Assembly: GCF_016097555.1 (NCBI RefSeq)
Contig: NC_054704.1
Location: 50,913,000 to 50,976,999, forward strand
Source: Gigantopelta aegis
Lineage: Eukaryota > Mollusca > Gastropoda > Neomphalida > Peltospiridae
Reading direction: 5' to 3'
Length of the DNA stretch: 64,000 bases
Position 1 is the stretch's first letter. Each line of letters opens with the position of its first letter. Below the pieces are notes generated by a model. It was not told the DNA's origin, ran no database searches, and saw nothing but the letters and a program-made list of their open reading frames with translations. The translations under genes were made by a program, and so were the position numbers. This document shows positions 1 through 11,637 of this stretch, in pieces.

Positions 1-115
1 TGTGTATATTGCCTGAAATATTTAGGCAATATACAGATTGCCTGAGTGAATCAGTTACTTTACAGATTGCCTGAAATTTTCAGGCATTCTACAGATTGCC
101 TGGTTTTACACATTG
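1..115. repeat. short repeats of ACAGATTGCCTG
   Basis: The 12-mer ACAGATTGCCTG occurs four times at 30-40 base spacing (near 31, 62, 91). Small palindromes such as CCTGAAATTTTCAGG lie between copies. It appears to be the end of a tandem array that begins left of the window. Confidence 0.6.
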
Positions 116-122
116 ACTGTAA

Positions 123-233
<111 letters not shown>

Positions 234-266
234 GGCTTAATTTCCCCCTTTGGGTCATAATTATAC

Positions 267-433
267 GGGTGGGACGTAGCCCAGTGGTATTTAGCGCCCG
301 CTTGATGCGCAGTCGGTCTGGGGTCGATCCCCGTCAGTGGGCCTATTGGGCTATTTCTCATCCTAGCCAGTGCACCACGACTAGTATATTAAAGGACATG
401 GTATGTGCTGTCCTGTGGGATGGTGCATATAAT
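267..433 (+). mobile_element. tRNA-derived SINE, GGGACGTAGCCCAG head, truncated
   Basis: The head reads GGGACGTAGCCCAGTGGT (box A-like), with GGTCGATCCCC (box B-like) about 40 bases on. This is a tRNA-type internal RNA polymerase III promoter. The body matches the copy at 21396-21722 (TATTGGGCTATTTCTC, GGATGGTGCATATAA) but stops before the usual AAAGATCCCTTGCTG segment, so the 3' half is missing. Confidence 0.8.
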
Positions 434-689
434 TTCAATCTAATTAAAATTAGCTCCACTATTAGATGTGGATCTAACACCAGCCAGTTGGAGCTCATGT
501 TCACCAATCAAAACCTTACTTGCAGAATCATGCAAGTGATTTAAAAATAATTTGAAAATATTCCGAATTATCCTGAGGGTATACGACATGTTTCGTGTGA
601 ATTACGAATGCCTTAAAACATGTTTTATTTTATAAAATAAATAATTTGTAATGTAAAACTGAAGACTGATTTAGGTTTTTTTTGATGGA

Positions 690-1196
690 AGACAGCGTGT
701 GTACCGCCGTAGGGGAGAACGAGTGGCGGCTTCTTGCGTTCAGGAGGTCGTGCCATATGGTGGAGGGAGTGTCATGGTGTGGGGAGGTATCTGTGCACAG
801 GAAATGACACCATTGGTCATCGTTCACGGAAACTTGACAGCTCAACGTTACAGGGATGACATTCTTCGTCCAACTGCAATACCAACGGCAGCCACGTGGT
901 GTAATTTTTCAGCAAGACAACGTCAGACCTCATACAGCCAGAATCGTACAGAACTTCCTTAGAGCCAACAACGTAAACGTATTGCCGTGGCCTGCACGCT
1001 CCCCAGACATGTCCCCCATAGAACACCTCTGGGATGTTTTGGACAACACCATCCAGCCAACCAACAGGAACTGATCCAGGCCCTTCAAGAAGAATGGCAA
1101 CGTGTCCCACGTGACCTCATCAGACGACTGATTTTTTCTATGCGTCGGAGAATTATTGCTTGTATTGGGGCAAGGGGTGGTCACACACGCTATTAA
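690..1196 (+). pseudogene. Tc1/mariner transposase, C-terminal half, frameshifted
   Basis: Conceptual translation gives the second half of a Tc1-family DDE transposase, the enzyme that cuts and inserts a TA-flanked DNA transposon. Successive frames show YRRRGERVAASC, then GGGSVMVWGGI, then FQQDNVRPHTA with a catalytic Asp, then SPDMSPIEHLWD with the third acidic residue region, then a basic tail ending at a stop at 1196. The frame changes near 855-875 and again near 1060-1075, so no intact enzyme is encoded. The N-terminal DNA-binding half is absent. The piece at 24130-24345 belongs to the same family and covers the segment just upstream of this one. Family assignment is firm from the motifs; it is a dead relic. 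Confidence 0.9.
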
Positions 1197-2933
1197 TGTG
1201 ACTTGTTATTGGACTTGAGTGATTGTCTGTATGCTTTGCATGTCATCCATGAAGTTGAAAGCTCGATTTATGTACACCACCTCGCTTTGGGAAAATGTGA
1301 CGTCATTATCAGATGCTGAATGACACTCATTTTTAGTTATGTTAATGTTGACATATTGATCTAGTCAATATATTTTACCTCATGCGACTATCTTTTGTTG
1401 TTTTTACACCAGAGTAATTTAAAACTATGGTAAAGTTTCTTTTGGCCTTCAGTTTATTTTGTTGCCCACATCATAATTATTATAATATTAATAATTATCT
1501 TATTATTTCAAAGTTGTTAAAATTTATAATTAATATTACCTGAAAATTGCATCAACAAAAAATTATATTCTGCCCAACCTACCTCTAGTCGGATCCCCTC
1601 GACATACTAGATATACGGAAACACGTAGGTAATAAATATAGATTGTACTAATTCAGATTCCCGTTGTTCGCTACTGTTATATGATAACCCAAGCTGCTAT
1701 AATATTCATAAGACATGCTGCAACTATGTGTTAGCTACAGAACATAAATGACAATATGCAAGGCATACAAAAAGTTAATATGATAATTTTATTCTATGTA
1801 AAACAGTAATCACTAAGGCTTTGCTTCACCCCCAAATACCCGGATGATCGGTAACTAGGCCGTGTGACGTCACGCGGGTTCCGAGAATTAGCTTACCAGA
1901 ATTGGAATGATTTAATGGTCATCTTATACAAAAGCATTTAATTAGACCTACAGATTGCCAATCAACTAAATTTATTAATGGAATAAAATTGTTTTAAAAA
2001 ACAGGCTATGAGTAACTGCATTACAGGTAGGTTTATTAAAATATGATATTTTATTACATAATGAAAATATATCTGTATTCTTATTGGTGGTCAAAAACCA
2101 GTCACATGACCTTCTGTAAATAATGATATTGCCCAGAGACGGTCCCACCGGTCCATCAAAAGTGATATTGCCCTGACCAATGAAAATAAAGATGAGACGA
2201 AATTCTATCCAATTAATAGTATGTAACGTAATGCAACGTCAACTGCTAATTCTAATGTAACCAAGTACAAACTTGTGTCAAAATGTTTTGCTGTCCTTCA
2301 ACAAAAAGATAACATCTTTAGTCATACTGAGTATAATGGTATTAATGTTTTGCATTTAGCTCCCTTTCTCTATGCATTTTAAGTCATTGTTGCACCTGTT
2401 GATGTTCATTCCAATCCAAGATAAAAATATGTAAAACTAATTAATATTTAACTGAAATTACTTTTCGTTTTAGTATCATTTGAGCCAAAAACAATGTTAG
2501 TGGATCATAATTTTTTTTTGTACTTTGTATGTTTATCATTCATACTAGCATGATCGAAAAAATAATCATGGTCAAATATTATAGTTTAGTTTAGTTCATA
2601 ATTTAATAAAAATGTATGTCTGCATTTTTTTTTGGAGGGGAGGGTGGAGGTTGGTGGAGGGGGCACATTAAGTATGTTTGTAGTGTAAAAATATGAAGTT
2701 ATTAAGTTATAAAATACTGGAAACATTTGGTTAAGCGAAAACACATTAGATGAAAAAAGAAATTTAGACTGATGTGTAATTTTAGTTGTTGAGCAAGCTC
2801 TATTAGCTGTAATCATCTAGTTCGAGGTGATCCGGTTACACAATTTGCCCAACATGTTCTTTTTCTTTTTCTATTTGCAAGATTTTTAGTTGTTTTAATT
2901 TGACATTCTTGGGTTGTTTTTAGTCTTCTTTAG
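1197..2933. other. AT-rich noncoding stretch
   Basis: No coding similarity or complete element recognised. There is a short purine-rich G tract at about 2635-2662. The stretch probably includes NUP133 intron sequence upstream of the first recognised exon, although no earlier exon could be found. Confidence 0.5.
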
Positions 2934-3028
2934 TTACAAGTCATTCGAAGATCGCTGAAATGAGTGTCAGTGATGACCGATACACACGTCTGAAAGCTGC
3001 TTTTATCAACTCTCTCGGTGGACACCTG
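2934..3028 (+). CDS. NUP133: NUP133 exon (first seen), partial gene
   Basis: Nup133 is a scaffold subunit of the Y-shaped (Nup107-160) complex of the nuclear pore. Translation from this exon ends RLKAAFINSLGGHL, matching the LLKAAF segment of vertebrate NUP133 that opens the part of the helical domain covered here (from memory of the human protein). The donor is CTG|GTACAT and leaves phase 0, which joins in frame to the next exon to give HL-QDAQ. The 5' edge is uncertain: acceptors at 2921-2923 (TAG after a T-run) and 2931-2933 (TAG) both leave the frame open. Exons for the N-terminal beta-propeller were not found and probably lie left of the window. Confidence 0.75.
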
Positions 3029-3268
3029 GTACATTAAGTAATTACTTCTATTATTTGCTTACTAACAATGTAAAACCATATGTTCTTGTAATCTCTTACT
3101 TGGGAATGCCATAAAGACATCCCACCACATGATAACAATTTCACTGAAACTATATTTTGATTTATTGCTTTGAATAAAAACTCTAAAACTAATCACTCTT
3201 CTAGTTTAATTTCTAATTTCCAAAAGAAACAGTGGTATGAGACATTACAACTGTACTTGATTTTTCAG

Positions 3269-3424
3269 CAAGATGCGCAGACTGCTGTTGAAACCTTTTT
3301 CCTTCACTGTGCAATGAAAGTGAGGCACACACTGACATGGATGAGCTGGTCGTGGCATTAAGTGTTGATCTTATTGATGACTGCCTGACATCTGACCCCA
3401 GATGCGTGGAAAGCTTACGACAAG
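3269..3424 (+). CDS. NUP133: NUP133 exon with internal frameshift
   Basis: The acceptor is TTTTTCAG|CAAGATG and the donor is CAAG|GTAACC (phase 1). The exon starts in frame as QDAQTAVE and then needs a one-base shift near 3291-3296 (GAAACC) to continue as LFPSLCNESEAHTDMDELVV and VALSVDLIDDCLTSDPR. The latter aligns well with the ISVDLMDDYPASDPRW region of vertebrate NUP133. Both halves match the family on either side of the break, so one A has apparently been lost from an A-run. It could be a true lesion or a homopolymer error in the assembly. Splice sites and downstream phase are intact. Confidence 0.85.
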
Positions 3425-4890
3425 GTAACCATGTTTAATTGAACACCACGTCACTTAAGTCATTTTCCATCACTAAAACAAGTAAGCTTGATATTTATAA
3501 ATGTTTTGACACATTAGTAGGATCCGATACCAAAACTTTGTATTTTTTTGGCAACAACAAATTGATTATGTACTGGTTTCTCTCTTAAAGTTGACTTAAC
3601 TTTTGTGTTCGTAATAACTGTGTCATATTCATCATTTGATTTTCGATTAAACCTTTGGATCATATAAAAATATTTTGTTTGGAAATTGTAAAGTACGTTC
3701 ACCTTTTGTACATGTGTTAATATTGCTGTGAACCTGCTGCGAGCTTAAAGGAGTAGTAGTATGTAAAATGAAGTTCTTTTTTGGAAAGATGCCTCTCCAA
3801 AGTTCCTATTTCAATATACGTATTTACAAATAGAAAAATTGCACGGCCAGAATTTGTAAAAAAAAACCCGGATTATTTCTACTTTATGGATATGGCCATC
3901 TTTATAAAAAGGAATTGTCTTCCCCATAAGCGGATGTAACGTGAAAGCTGGAATACGATTACTTGACCTTCAGTATACATAGCACGACAAAGAAGCCATT
4001 AAAAAAATTAATCAATTCCAAGACCAATTTCTTAAGCAACAGCGATCGTGGTGAATTTTTGAATAAAAACACTGTTTATGGGCAATATATACTGCAGTCA
4101 TTTCAGTTTAAGCCTGCATTTAACAAGAACAAACTACCGTGTAACAATGAGATGATAAAACCCAATATGTGGGTGTTGCAGATAATGGCTGTGTAGCAAA
4201 ACAACCGAGTAATGCAAGTTGGTGTTTATATGGCTACTATGCCTTTATATGGTCGCAAATAGAATGTGTTTGTTGTCTGATGTCACAGAACTAATGCACT
4301 GACCAGTCACTAGGTGACGTTCATTGTTAAAGATTACAAAATAGTGAAAGTATCAGTATTTTGATCGTTATTTAATTAAATATGCCTTTTTTAAATTATT
4401 GTTATGGAAAAATTGTGTTAAATACGTATATAGTAGATTAAAATATGTAGCAGTGAAAAAGCCTTAATTTAGCCTTCCTTTAAATAATGCAAAGTTGTAG
4501 TTATGCTCCAGTGATTGATTATAATCAAAAAGTTATCGGTTGGGCTCTATCGATGTGATGATTGTTTATAAATATTAATTATCAGTTGTTGTGGAAACTG
4601 TTAGCTGTACAGTTTAGTTGTTTCAACTAATGTTAATATGCTGGTGTTTGAGTTTGTTGTCTCAAAGTGTACACATAAAAAACCTCAGATACTGTATAGG
4701 TACCAAAGATAAAATTAGTTATTTGTTAGGTCTATTCCTTTTTAAGTTCATATAATTATAACCAATTGCATGATCAAAAGTTGATCGGTTGGTACAAACC
4801 ATTGATAACCTATGATCGATCATGAAGTTCTATTTGGTTCCCAACAAGTGCTACAAAGTTGTTTCGATTGATCATTTGTTGTCATTACAG
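3425..4890. other. NUP133 intron, no element recognised
   Basis: AT-rich intron sequence between two matched exons. Around 4500-4870 are several short palindromic ATCGATCAT-type motifs, but no complete element with clear ends was seen. Confidence 0.5.
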
Positions 4891-4994
4891 ATGCAGCTGT
4901 CAGTTCATCACTAATTATCCAGCAACAGTTGAGAGACAAGGACAAAGCACATGATTGTGTTTATTTTCATTACAAATGTCCATTTGGTGTTTTG
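4891..4994 (+). CDS. NUP133: NUP133 exon
   Basis: The acceptor is GTCATTACAG|ATGCAG and the donor TTTTG|GTAATA. The exon has 104 bases: two complete the codon split at the previous donor, followed by 34 codons. The translation SSSLIIQQQLRDKDKAHDC aligns with the SLIILHQLEDKMKAHSF helix of vertebrate NUP133. It ends CPFGVL, where the vertebrate protein has QVGLFGRL. The exon is undamaged and ends in phase 0, matching the next one. Confidence 0.88.
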
Positions 4995-5147
4995 GTAATA
5001 CCCCACATTAGTGCAGACTTAACAAACCAAACTTATTAATAACATTGATCATACAGCATTAGCAATGAGTGAAAATAAGTCGGCACAAAAACGGATAAAA
5101 AACCTACCCTGTCCCAGAGGTCGAGTTTCTTGAGAAAGCTAATCAAA

Positions 5148-5340
5148 TTAAGATGATGTTACTTCTCAACACTGGTGATGTCATCGGCTGTACTAGTTTG
5201 GTCTTACCAGTTATCAGTGTTGTAGAAGTTAAGATGATGTTACTTCTCCAACACTGGTGATGTTATCGGCTGTACTAGTTTGGTCTTATCAGTTATCAGT
5301 ATTGTAGAAGGTTACTTCTCTAACACTGGTGATGTCATTG
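5148..5340. repeat. 79-base tandem repeat, about 2.5 copies
   Basis: A unit beginning TTAAGATGATGTTACTTCTC and containing AACACTGGTGATGT and GGCTGTACTAGTTTGG is repeated, with the last copy shortened. It lies in an intron of NUP133. Confidence 0.85.
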
Positions 5341-5689
5341 GCTTTTCGTTAACTGTTTGATTATTGCCGCTTCTATCAATCACTCGGGAGGAATTCATCA
5401 GAGGATCCTGGAGATATCTCTTTGGTCATTCCCATTGGTTAAAGCAATACCAATACATCCAGTTCACAAAGCCAGGCACATTACAAGCGTGTTCGAATGT
5501 GTTGGCAATAGTTACATTAACTACTAATGACTTTTCAAGAATCCTCACCATTTATATTATGCCTACCAAATTTTACTTGTGCATTCTGTTGATAGTCGAG
5601 GAGGAATGGAGAATGTGTTGCTGTCGTGATTGGAAGTGGCTTCTTTAGATACAGGGCAAGCGTATAGCTATTTTCTTGCTTGTTGCACC

Positions 5690-5925
5690 TCAGGGGATGA
5701 ATTCTGTCAGTATGGTTTTCCCATCCCAACCATTGGCCCATGACTATAGTACATCAAAAGCCATGTTGTCCTGTCTTTAGGGAAGTGCATATAAAAGATC
5801 CTTTGCTGCTAATGGAAACATGTTACAGGTTTTTTTGTAAGACTGTGTCATAAATTACCACATTTTTGACATGATTAATTAATCAGTATGCTCTAATGGT
5901 GTTGTTAAACAAAACAAAAACCCCA
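5690..5925 (+). mobile_element. SINE fragment with GTTAAACAAAACAAA-type tail
   Basis: The segment contains GCATATAAAAGATCCTTTGC, the body shared by the local SINEs. It ends in AATTAATCAGTATGCTCTAATGG and GTTGTTAAACAAAACAAA. The copy at 62840-62998 has the same tail. The tRNA-like head is degraded. Confidence 0.7.
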
Positions 5926-6346
5926 CTTTACCTTTGGCTGGCTGTTGGGATGTTCAGATTTGGGGGCAAACTCTGCACTTGGTGAGAACTCATGAATTCA
6001 TGAAAATAGAAGAATAATTACTTTTCACTATTTTGGTAAATGTTTCGAGTCGTGTATATAATCAGTTTACAATGCTATATGATTTTTATACAGATTGTGT
6101 CTTGTTGTACATGAAATAGCCATGCTTATAGTTTAAAATATGCCGAGATGTTATTAAATATTCCTTTCCTTGTTATAGTCATTTCATAGTGAATTTCATT
6201 TATTGTCTTCCTATTGATTTTCTTACATACAACACACACTCATGGTTAAATAAAGATATTAAATAATCTAAACATGAAGCTTGCCAACAGGTAGCCTTGA
6301 ACTGATTATTAAGTTCTGTTTGACTAACAGTCTTGTTTGTTTCCAG

Positions 6347-6453
6347 CTCTGTGGTGTGGTCATGCGAGAGACGGTGATGTCTACCAGATTGTTCCTCTGT
6401 GAACATGCCGAGAAGCTACAGGCTGCGATTGCATTGCGAGAATTACACAGCGA
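6347..6453 (+). CDS. NUP133: NUP133 exon bordering the minisatellite
   Basis: The acceptor is TTTCCAG|CTCTGTGG in phase 0. The translation [20 protein letters not shown] matches the [20 protein letters not shown] block of vertebrate NUP133 almost residue for residue, which is the clearest identification in the window. The 3' end is ambiguous because the donor region is duplicated: CACAGCGA|GTGTTA (exon end 6453) and ACAGCGA|GTATGT (exon end 6467), 14 bases apart. The second, stronger-looking donor is also the start of the minisatellite unit. The family segment that should follow (about 75 residues, SDLVNTAI onward in vertebrates) was not found before the next exon at 12315. Confidence 0.9.
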
Positions 6454-6547
6454 GTGTTACACAGCGAGTATGTCGTTCTGTTGTAAACTGTCACATGAGG
6501 TAGTCGATTGTCACCAGGCAGCGAGTACGTCATTCTGTTGTAAACAG

Positions 6548-6938
6548 AAAGAAAGAAATGTTTTATTTAACGATGCACTCAACACATTTTTATTTACGGT
6601 TATATGGCGTCAGGCATATGGTTAAGGACCACACAGATTTTTAGAGGAAACCCGCTGTCGCCACTACATGGGCTACTCTTTCCGATTAGCAGCAAGGGAT
6701 CTTTTATTTGCGCTTCCCACAGGCAGGATAACACAAACCATGGCCTTTGTTGAACCAGTTATGGATTACTGGTCGGTGTAAGTGGTTTACACCTACCCAC
6801 TGAGCCTTGCGGAGCACTCACTCAGGGTTTGGAGTCAGTATCTGGATTAAAAATCCCATGCCTTGACTGGGATCCGAACCCAGTACCTACCAGCCTGTAG
6901 ACCGATGGCCTAACCACGACGCCACTGAGGCCAGGCTA
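6548..6938 (-). mobile_element. tRNA-derived SINE, GGCCTCGGTGGCGTCG head
   Basis: In reverse it begins at the tRNA-like head (TGGCGTCGTGGTTAGGCCAT, then GGTTCGGATCCCAG as box B). It runs through the TAAAAGATCCCTTGCTGC body and ends CGTTAAATAAAACATTTC. It is flanked by the duplication TTGTAAACAG (6538-6547 and 6939-6948), so it inserted into a minisatellite unit. Full-length relatives are at 11638, 29842, 42909 and 52349. Confidence 0.92.
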
Positions 6939-6968
6939 TTGTAAACAGTGTCACATGAGGTAGTCGAT

Positions 6969-7432
6969 GTTGGGAGAAATGGTTGAATCTTTTTGCTTGA
7001 AAATTGGAGAATTAATCGATACTACTTTCTTCAATGTCATAACTGCACATTTTATTAACCTAAAGGAAAATCTGGGCTTGCTTGGATATACAAAAACTTC
7101 AGTAGAACCAGAAAACCAATCTTAATCTACAATACGAGGAAATAATACATGCTTCTTTCTCTCTTTTTTAGTTTCTGTTTATTTTTCCTCTTTTTTTTCC
7201 CATTCATTTCATCTGTCCATTCTGTCTCCCCGTCCCCATCAGATCAAAACCATTATTGTATTCATATTTATGTATTGTTTTTAAACAAATTCAAATGTAC
7301 ATGTGTATGTAACTAGAAGATATGAATATATACATGTATTTTTGTAAGGCATTGATTCAAGGCTTCCCAACCTTGACACTGTCAACTGATCTGGGGGCAA
7401 TAAACTCATTTAAAAAAAAAAAAAAAAAAAAA
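6969..7432 (+). mobile_element. non-LTR retrotransposon 3' end with poly(A)
   Basis: The stretch has no coding sequence and ends GGGGGCAATAAACTCATTT followed by about 20 A. It is bounded by a direct repeat GGTAGTCGAT (6959-6968 and 7433-7442) that is a piece of the minisatellite unit. The poly(A) tail plus target duplication is the signature of LINE-type insertion with 5' truncation. The specific LINE family is not identified. Confidence 0.8.
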
Positions 7433-9785
7433 GGTAGTCGATTGTCACCAGGCAGCGAGTATGTCATTCTGTTGTAAACAGTGTCACATGAGGTAGTCGA
7501 TTGTCACCAGGCAGCAAGTACATGTACGTCATTCTATTGTAAACAGTGTCACATGAGGTAGTCGATTGTCACCAGGCAGCAAGTACATGTACGTCATTCT
7601 ATTGTAAACAGTGTCACATGAGGTAGTCGATTGTCACCAGGCAGCAAGTACATGTACGTCATTCTATTGTAAACAGTGTCACATGAGGTAGTCGATTGTC
7701 ACCAGGCAGCAAGTACATGTACGTCATTCTATTGTAAACAGTGTCACATGAGGTAGTCGATTGTCACCAGGCAGCAAGTACATGTACGTCATTCTATTGT
7801 AAACAGTGTCACATGAGGTAGTCGATTGTCACCAGGCAACAAGTACATGTACGTCATTCTATTGTAAACAGTGTCACATGAGGTAGTCGATTGTCACCAG
7901 GCAGCAAGTACATGTACGTCATTCTATTGTAAACAGTGTCACATGAGGTAGTCGATTGTCACCAGGCAGCAAGTACATGTACGTCATTCTATTGTAAACA
8001 GTGTCACATGAGGTAGTCGATTGTCACCAGGCAACAAGTACATGTACGTCATTCTATTGTAAACAGTGTCACATGAGGTAGTCGATTGTCACCAGGCAGC
8101 GAGTATGTCATTCTATTGTAAACAGTGTCACATGAGGTAGTCGATTGTCACCAGGCAGCAAGTACATGTACGTCATTCTATTGTAAACAGTGTCACATGA
8201 GGTAGTCGATTGTCACCAGGCAGCAAGTACATGTACGTCATTCTATTGTAAACAGTGTCACATGAGGTAGTCGATTGTCACCAGGCAACAAGTACATGTA
8301 CGTCATTCTATTGTAAACAGTGTCACATGAGGTAGTCGATTGTCACCAGGCAGCGAGTATGTCATTCTATTGTAAACAGTGTCACATGAGGTAGTCGATT
8401 GTCACCAGGCAGCGAGTATGTCATTCTATTGTAAACAGTGTCACATGAGGTAGTCGATTGTCACCAGGCAGCGAGTATGTCATTCTATTGTAAACAGTGT
8501 CACATGAGGTAGTCGATTGTCACCAGGCAGCAAGTACATGTACGTCATTCTATTGTAAACAGTGTCACATGAGGTAGTCGATTGTCACCAGGCAACAAGT
8601 ACATGTATGTCATTCTATTGTAAACAGTGTCACATGAGGTAGTCGATTGTCACCAGGCAGCAAGTACATGTACGTCATTCTATTGTAAACAGTGTCACAT
8701 GAGGTAGTCGATTGTCACCAGGCAGCAAGTACATGTACGTCATTCTATTGTAAACAGTGTCACATGAGGTAGTCGATTGTCACCAGGCAACAAGTACATG
8801 TACGTCATTCTATTGTAAACAGTGTCACATGAGGTAGTCGATTGTCACCAGGCAGCGAGTATGTCATTCTGTTGTAAACAGTGTCACATGAGGTAGTCGA
8901 TTGTCACCAGGCAGCGAGTATGTCATTCTATTGTAAACAGTGTCACATGAGGTAGTCGATTGTCACCAGGCAGCGAGTATGTCATTCTATTGTAAACAGT
9001 GTCACATGAGGTAGTCGATTGTCACCAGGCAGCAAGTACATGCACGTCATTCTATTGTAAACAGTGTCACATGAGGTAGTCGATTGTCACGAGGCAACAA
9101 GTACATGTACGTCATTCTATTGTAAACAGTGTCACATGAGGTAGTCGATTGTCACCAGGCAGCGAGTATGTCATTCTATTGTAAACAGTGTCACATGAGG
9201 TAGTCGATTGTCACCAGGCAGCGAGTATGTCATTCTATTGTAAACAGTGTCACATGAGGTAGTCGATTGTCACCAGGCAGCGAGTATGTCATTCTATTGT
9301 AAACAGTGTCACATGAGGTAGTCGATTGTCACCAGGCAGCAAGTACATGTATGTCATTCTATTGTAAACAGTGTCACATGAGGTAGTCGATTGTCACCAG
9401 GCAGCAAGTACATGTACGTCATTCTATAATTGTAAACAGTGTCACATGAGGTAGTCGATTGTCACCAGGCAGCAAGTACATGTACGTCATTCTGTTGTAA
9501 ACAGTGTCACATGAGGTAGTTGATTGTCACCAGGCAGCGAGTATGTCATTCTATTGTAAACAGTGTCACATGAGGTAGTCGATTGTCACCAGGCAACAAG
9601 TACATGTACGTCATTCTATTGTAAATCGTGTCACATGAGGTAGTTGATTGTCACCAGGCAGCGAATATGTCATTCTATTGTAAACAGTGTCACATGAGGT
9701 AGTCGATTGTCACCAGGCAACAAGTACATGTACGTCATTCTATTGTAAACAGTGTCACATGAGGTAGTCGATTGTCACCAGGCCT

Positions 9786-11637
9786 CAATCTAGAATGATA
9801 AACTAGAAAAAGTTACTTTCTTCCCAGGAGAAGGATGAGAAGTTTGATAGAAATAGGCGAAGTGAACATTTATTGGTACATTTCATAATGATTCATCATA
9901 TATTGTGCTTTCTTTTGGAAAGGTTCCGAATTATACACTCCGTTTGGTGGACTGCCAGATAATTAGTTTTTGAAATTAATTAATTGAACAAAATAATTAT
10001 AAATAAATCTGCGAACAGAAATGTTTCTTAGAAAATACTATATAATAATTATTTAGTGTTGTGTATGGAAGTGCAACATTAGCAATAACCCGTTGTGTCG
10101 TTACAGACTTCTAAAGCTTACTGTTATGTAATTTAACAAGTACTGTAACAGCCTCTACAAAATACCATACCTATGTTCTTTTGTTTATTTCACACAAAAT
10201 AACAGTTATACTGTATTTGTATGCTGATAACGTCTTGATTTAATTTTTTATCGGCAATCTTCTACCGAAACCAATAATTTGGCACCAGATTTGTCATGTG
10301 ATGACTGTCTTTCCTACATTCGACCAGAACAGTGATTACATATTTTGTCCTCTGTCACAGATTTAGTTGGTCATAACTGATGATTTTTACTTACTGTCAT
10401 TTGTTTATTCTGCAAAAGATTATAATTGGGGTGATATGACCGCTTATAAAAACAATAGAAGTGGCAGGTTTCAACGGTACAATTATATACTGTGGGTCTA
10501 AATAATGTTTACACTGCCTTTATAAAAATGAAACTAGGTGTGTGTATGTACGATACTAGTAATTTGTTTTGTTTGAGGAAGTTAGAAATAAAACAACAGA
10601 ACAGTGTTATCTCACATTAGGGGATTGCTTTTAAAATAGTATTTGTACTTTGATTGGTTTGTTCACCAAGACGAGAGACCGCGATTTACCCTCTTGAACG
10701 ACAGCTCAACATCCATATATTATATCTAACATATATTTGTATCTACTTTTTAGTGCCAGATACTAAGGGAAAATCTAAGGGGTCTGTCTATCCAGTATCA
10801 GCTGTAGGTGGCATTAAGAAATGTTATTGGAGAGGGTGGGGAAGGTACAAATGTATTTGAATTCTTTTACTAAGGGGTACTAGACAAATTTGTTGGTGAT
10901 TATACCATCAGAAATAAGTTACATGCAGTTACATTTGAAGATACTGTATGGGGTAGGGAACATTTTGAGTTAAGGTGTACTAGACACATTTTGTAGATGA
11001 TCATACCATGAGAATCGTTTTTAAAGCAAGTGCATGTGAAGCTATTGTATTAAGTCTAAAGCAGCAGTAGCATTGTTGAACATACCTGAATTAAGAAGCA
11101 GTAGATTTAATTGTTTAAAAGGTACAGTACTAGCATATACGAATCTTTCAATTTTGGGCTACCATAACATGTATTCTGGGCTATCACATTTTAGATACCT
11201 GGTAGTCCAGGGGAAATGTAAAAGTTTTTCAACCCTGCCTAACAGTTCTACACTAAGCTGTTAAAACTGACTGGATTGGAGCCAGTACTAGAATGCCAGA
11301 CCTTTTAAAATACATTGTAAATACATTTACATTCATCAGGGTATGAACTAAAAAAACCCTGAAAACTGAATGGGCAAAGCTGTTTACATATAAGTTTGTG
11401 AATGCATCAGATACAAAGTTTCCCGACAGGCATTTTTACGTTCATCAACACATGAAATTAACCTGCTTTAATGCTTCTAATTTTAATGAATATAATGGAA
11501 AGTTAATTATTTGTTTGTAACTCGGTGGGCTCATCCTCCACTGTTCTTTTTACATGTTCAACTATAATCACTGATGTCATGACTTGTGGGGTTATATTAG
11601 GTGTCAGTATATAATATTAGTGTTCTTATTTCTAGGG
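9786..11637. other. NUP133 intron, noncoding
   Basis: AT-rich sequence. The segment 9805-9900 (GGCGAAGTGAACATTTATTGG) is a diverged copy of 12640-12720, so it is a dispersed repeat. I searched here for the missing NUP133 segment and found no open stretch resembling it. Confidence 0.55.

Larger units (their letters stand above)
6461..9785. repeat. 59/65-base minisatellite in a NUP133 intron
   Basis: There are about 40 head-to-tail units. The shared 50-base core begins ATTCTATTGTAAACAGTGTC and contains GAGGTAGTCGATTGTCACC. It is followed by a short linker (GAGTATGTC, 59-base unit) or a long one (AAGTACATGTACGTC, 65-base unit). The first units (6461-6547) touch the splice donor of the preceding exon. 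The array is interrupted by a SINE (6548-6938) and a LINE 3' end (6969-7432), then runs on uninterrupted from 7433 to 9785 (about 37 units) with very little divergence. Confidence 0.95.

Noticed and set aside
267..345. Functional tRNA gene
   Set aside because: Boxes A and B are present but the acceptor stem does not close and the sequence continues into the SINE body; the same holds for the heads at 11638, 19388 and 41922.
570..625. Hammerhead on the minus strand (CACGAAACATGTC)
   Set aside because: The GAAAC..GTC part is there but no CTGANGA box lies upstream on that strand.
7433..9785. CRISPR-like array of ~60-base repeats
   Set aside because: Units are directly contiguous with no unique spacers, and the setting is an animal intron.
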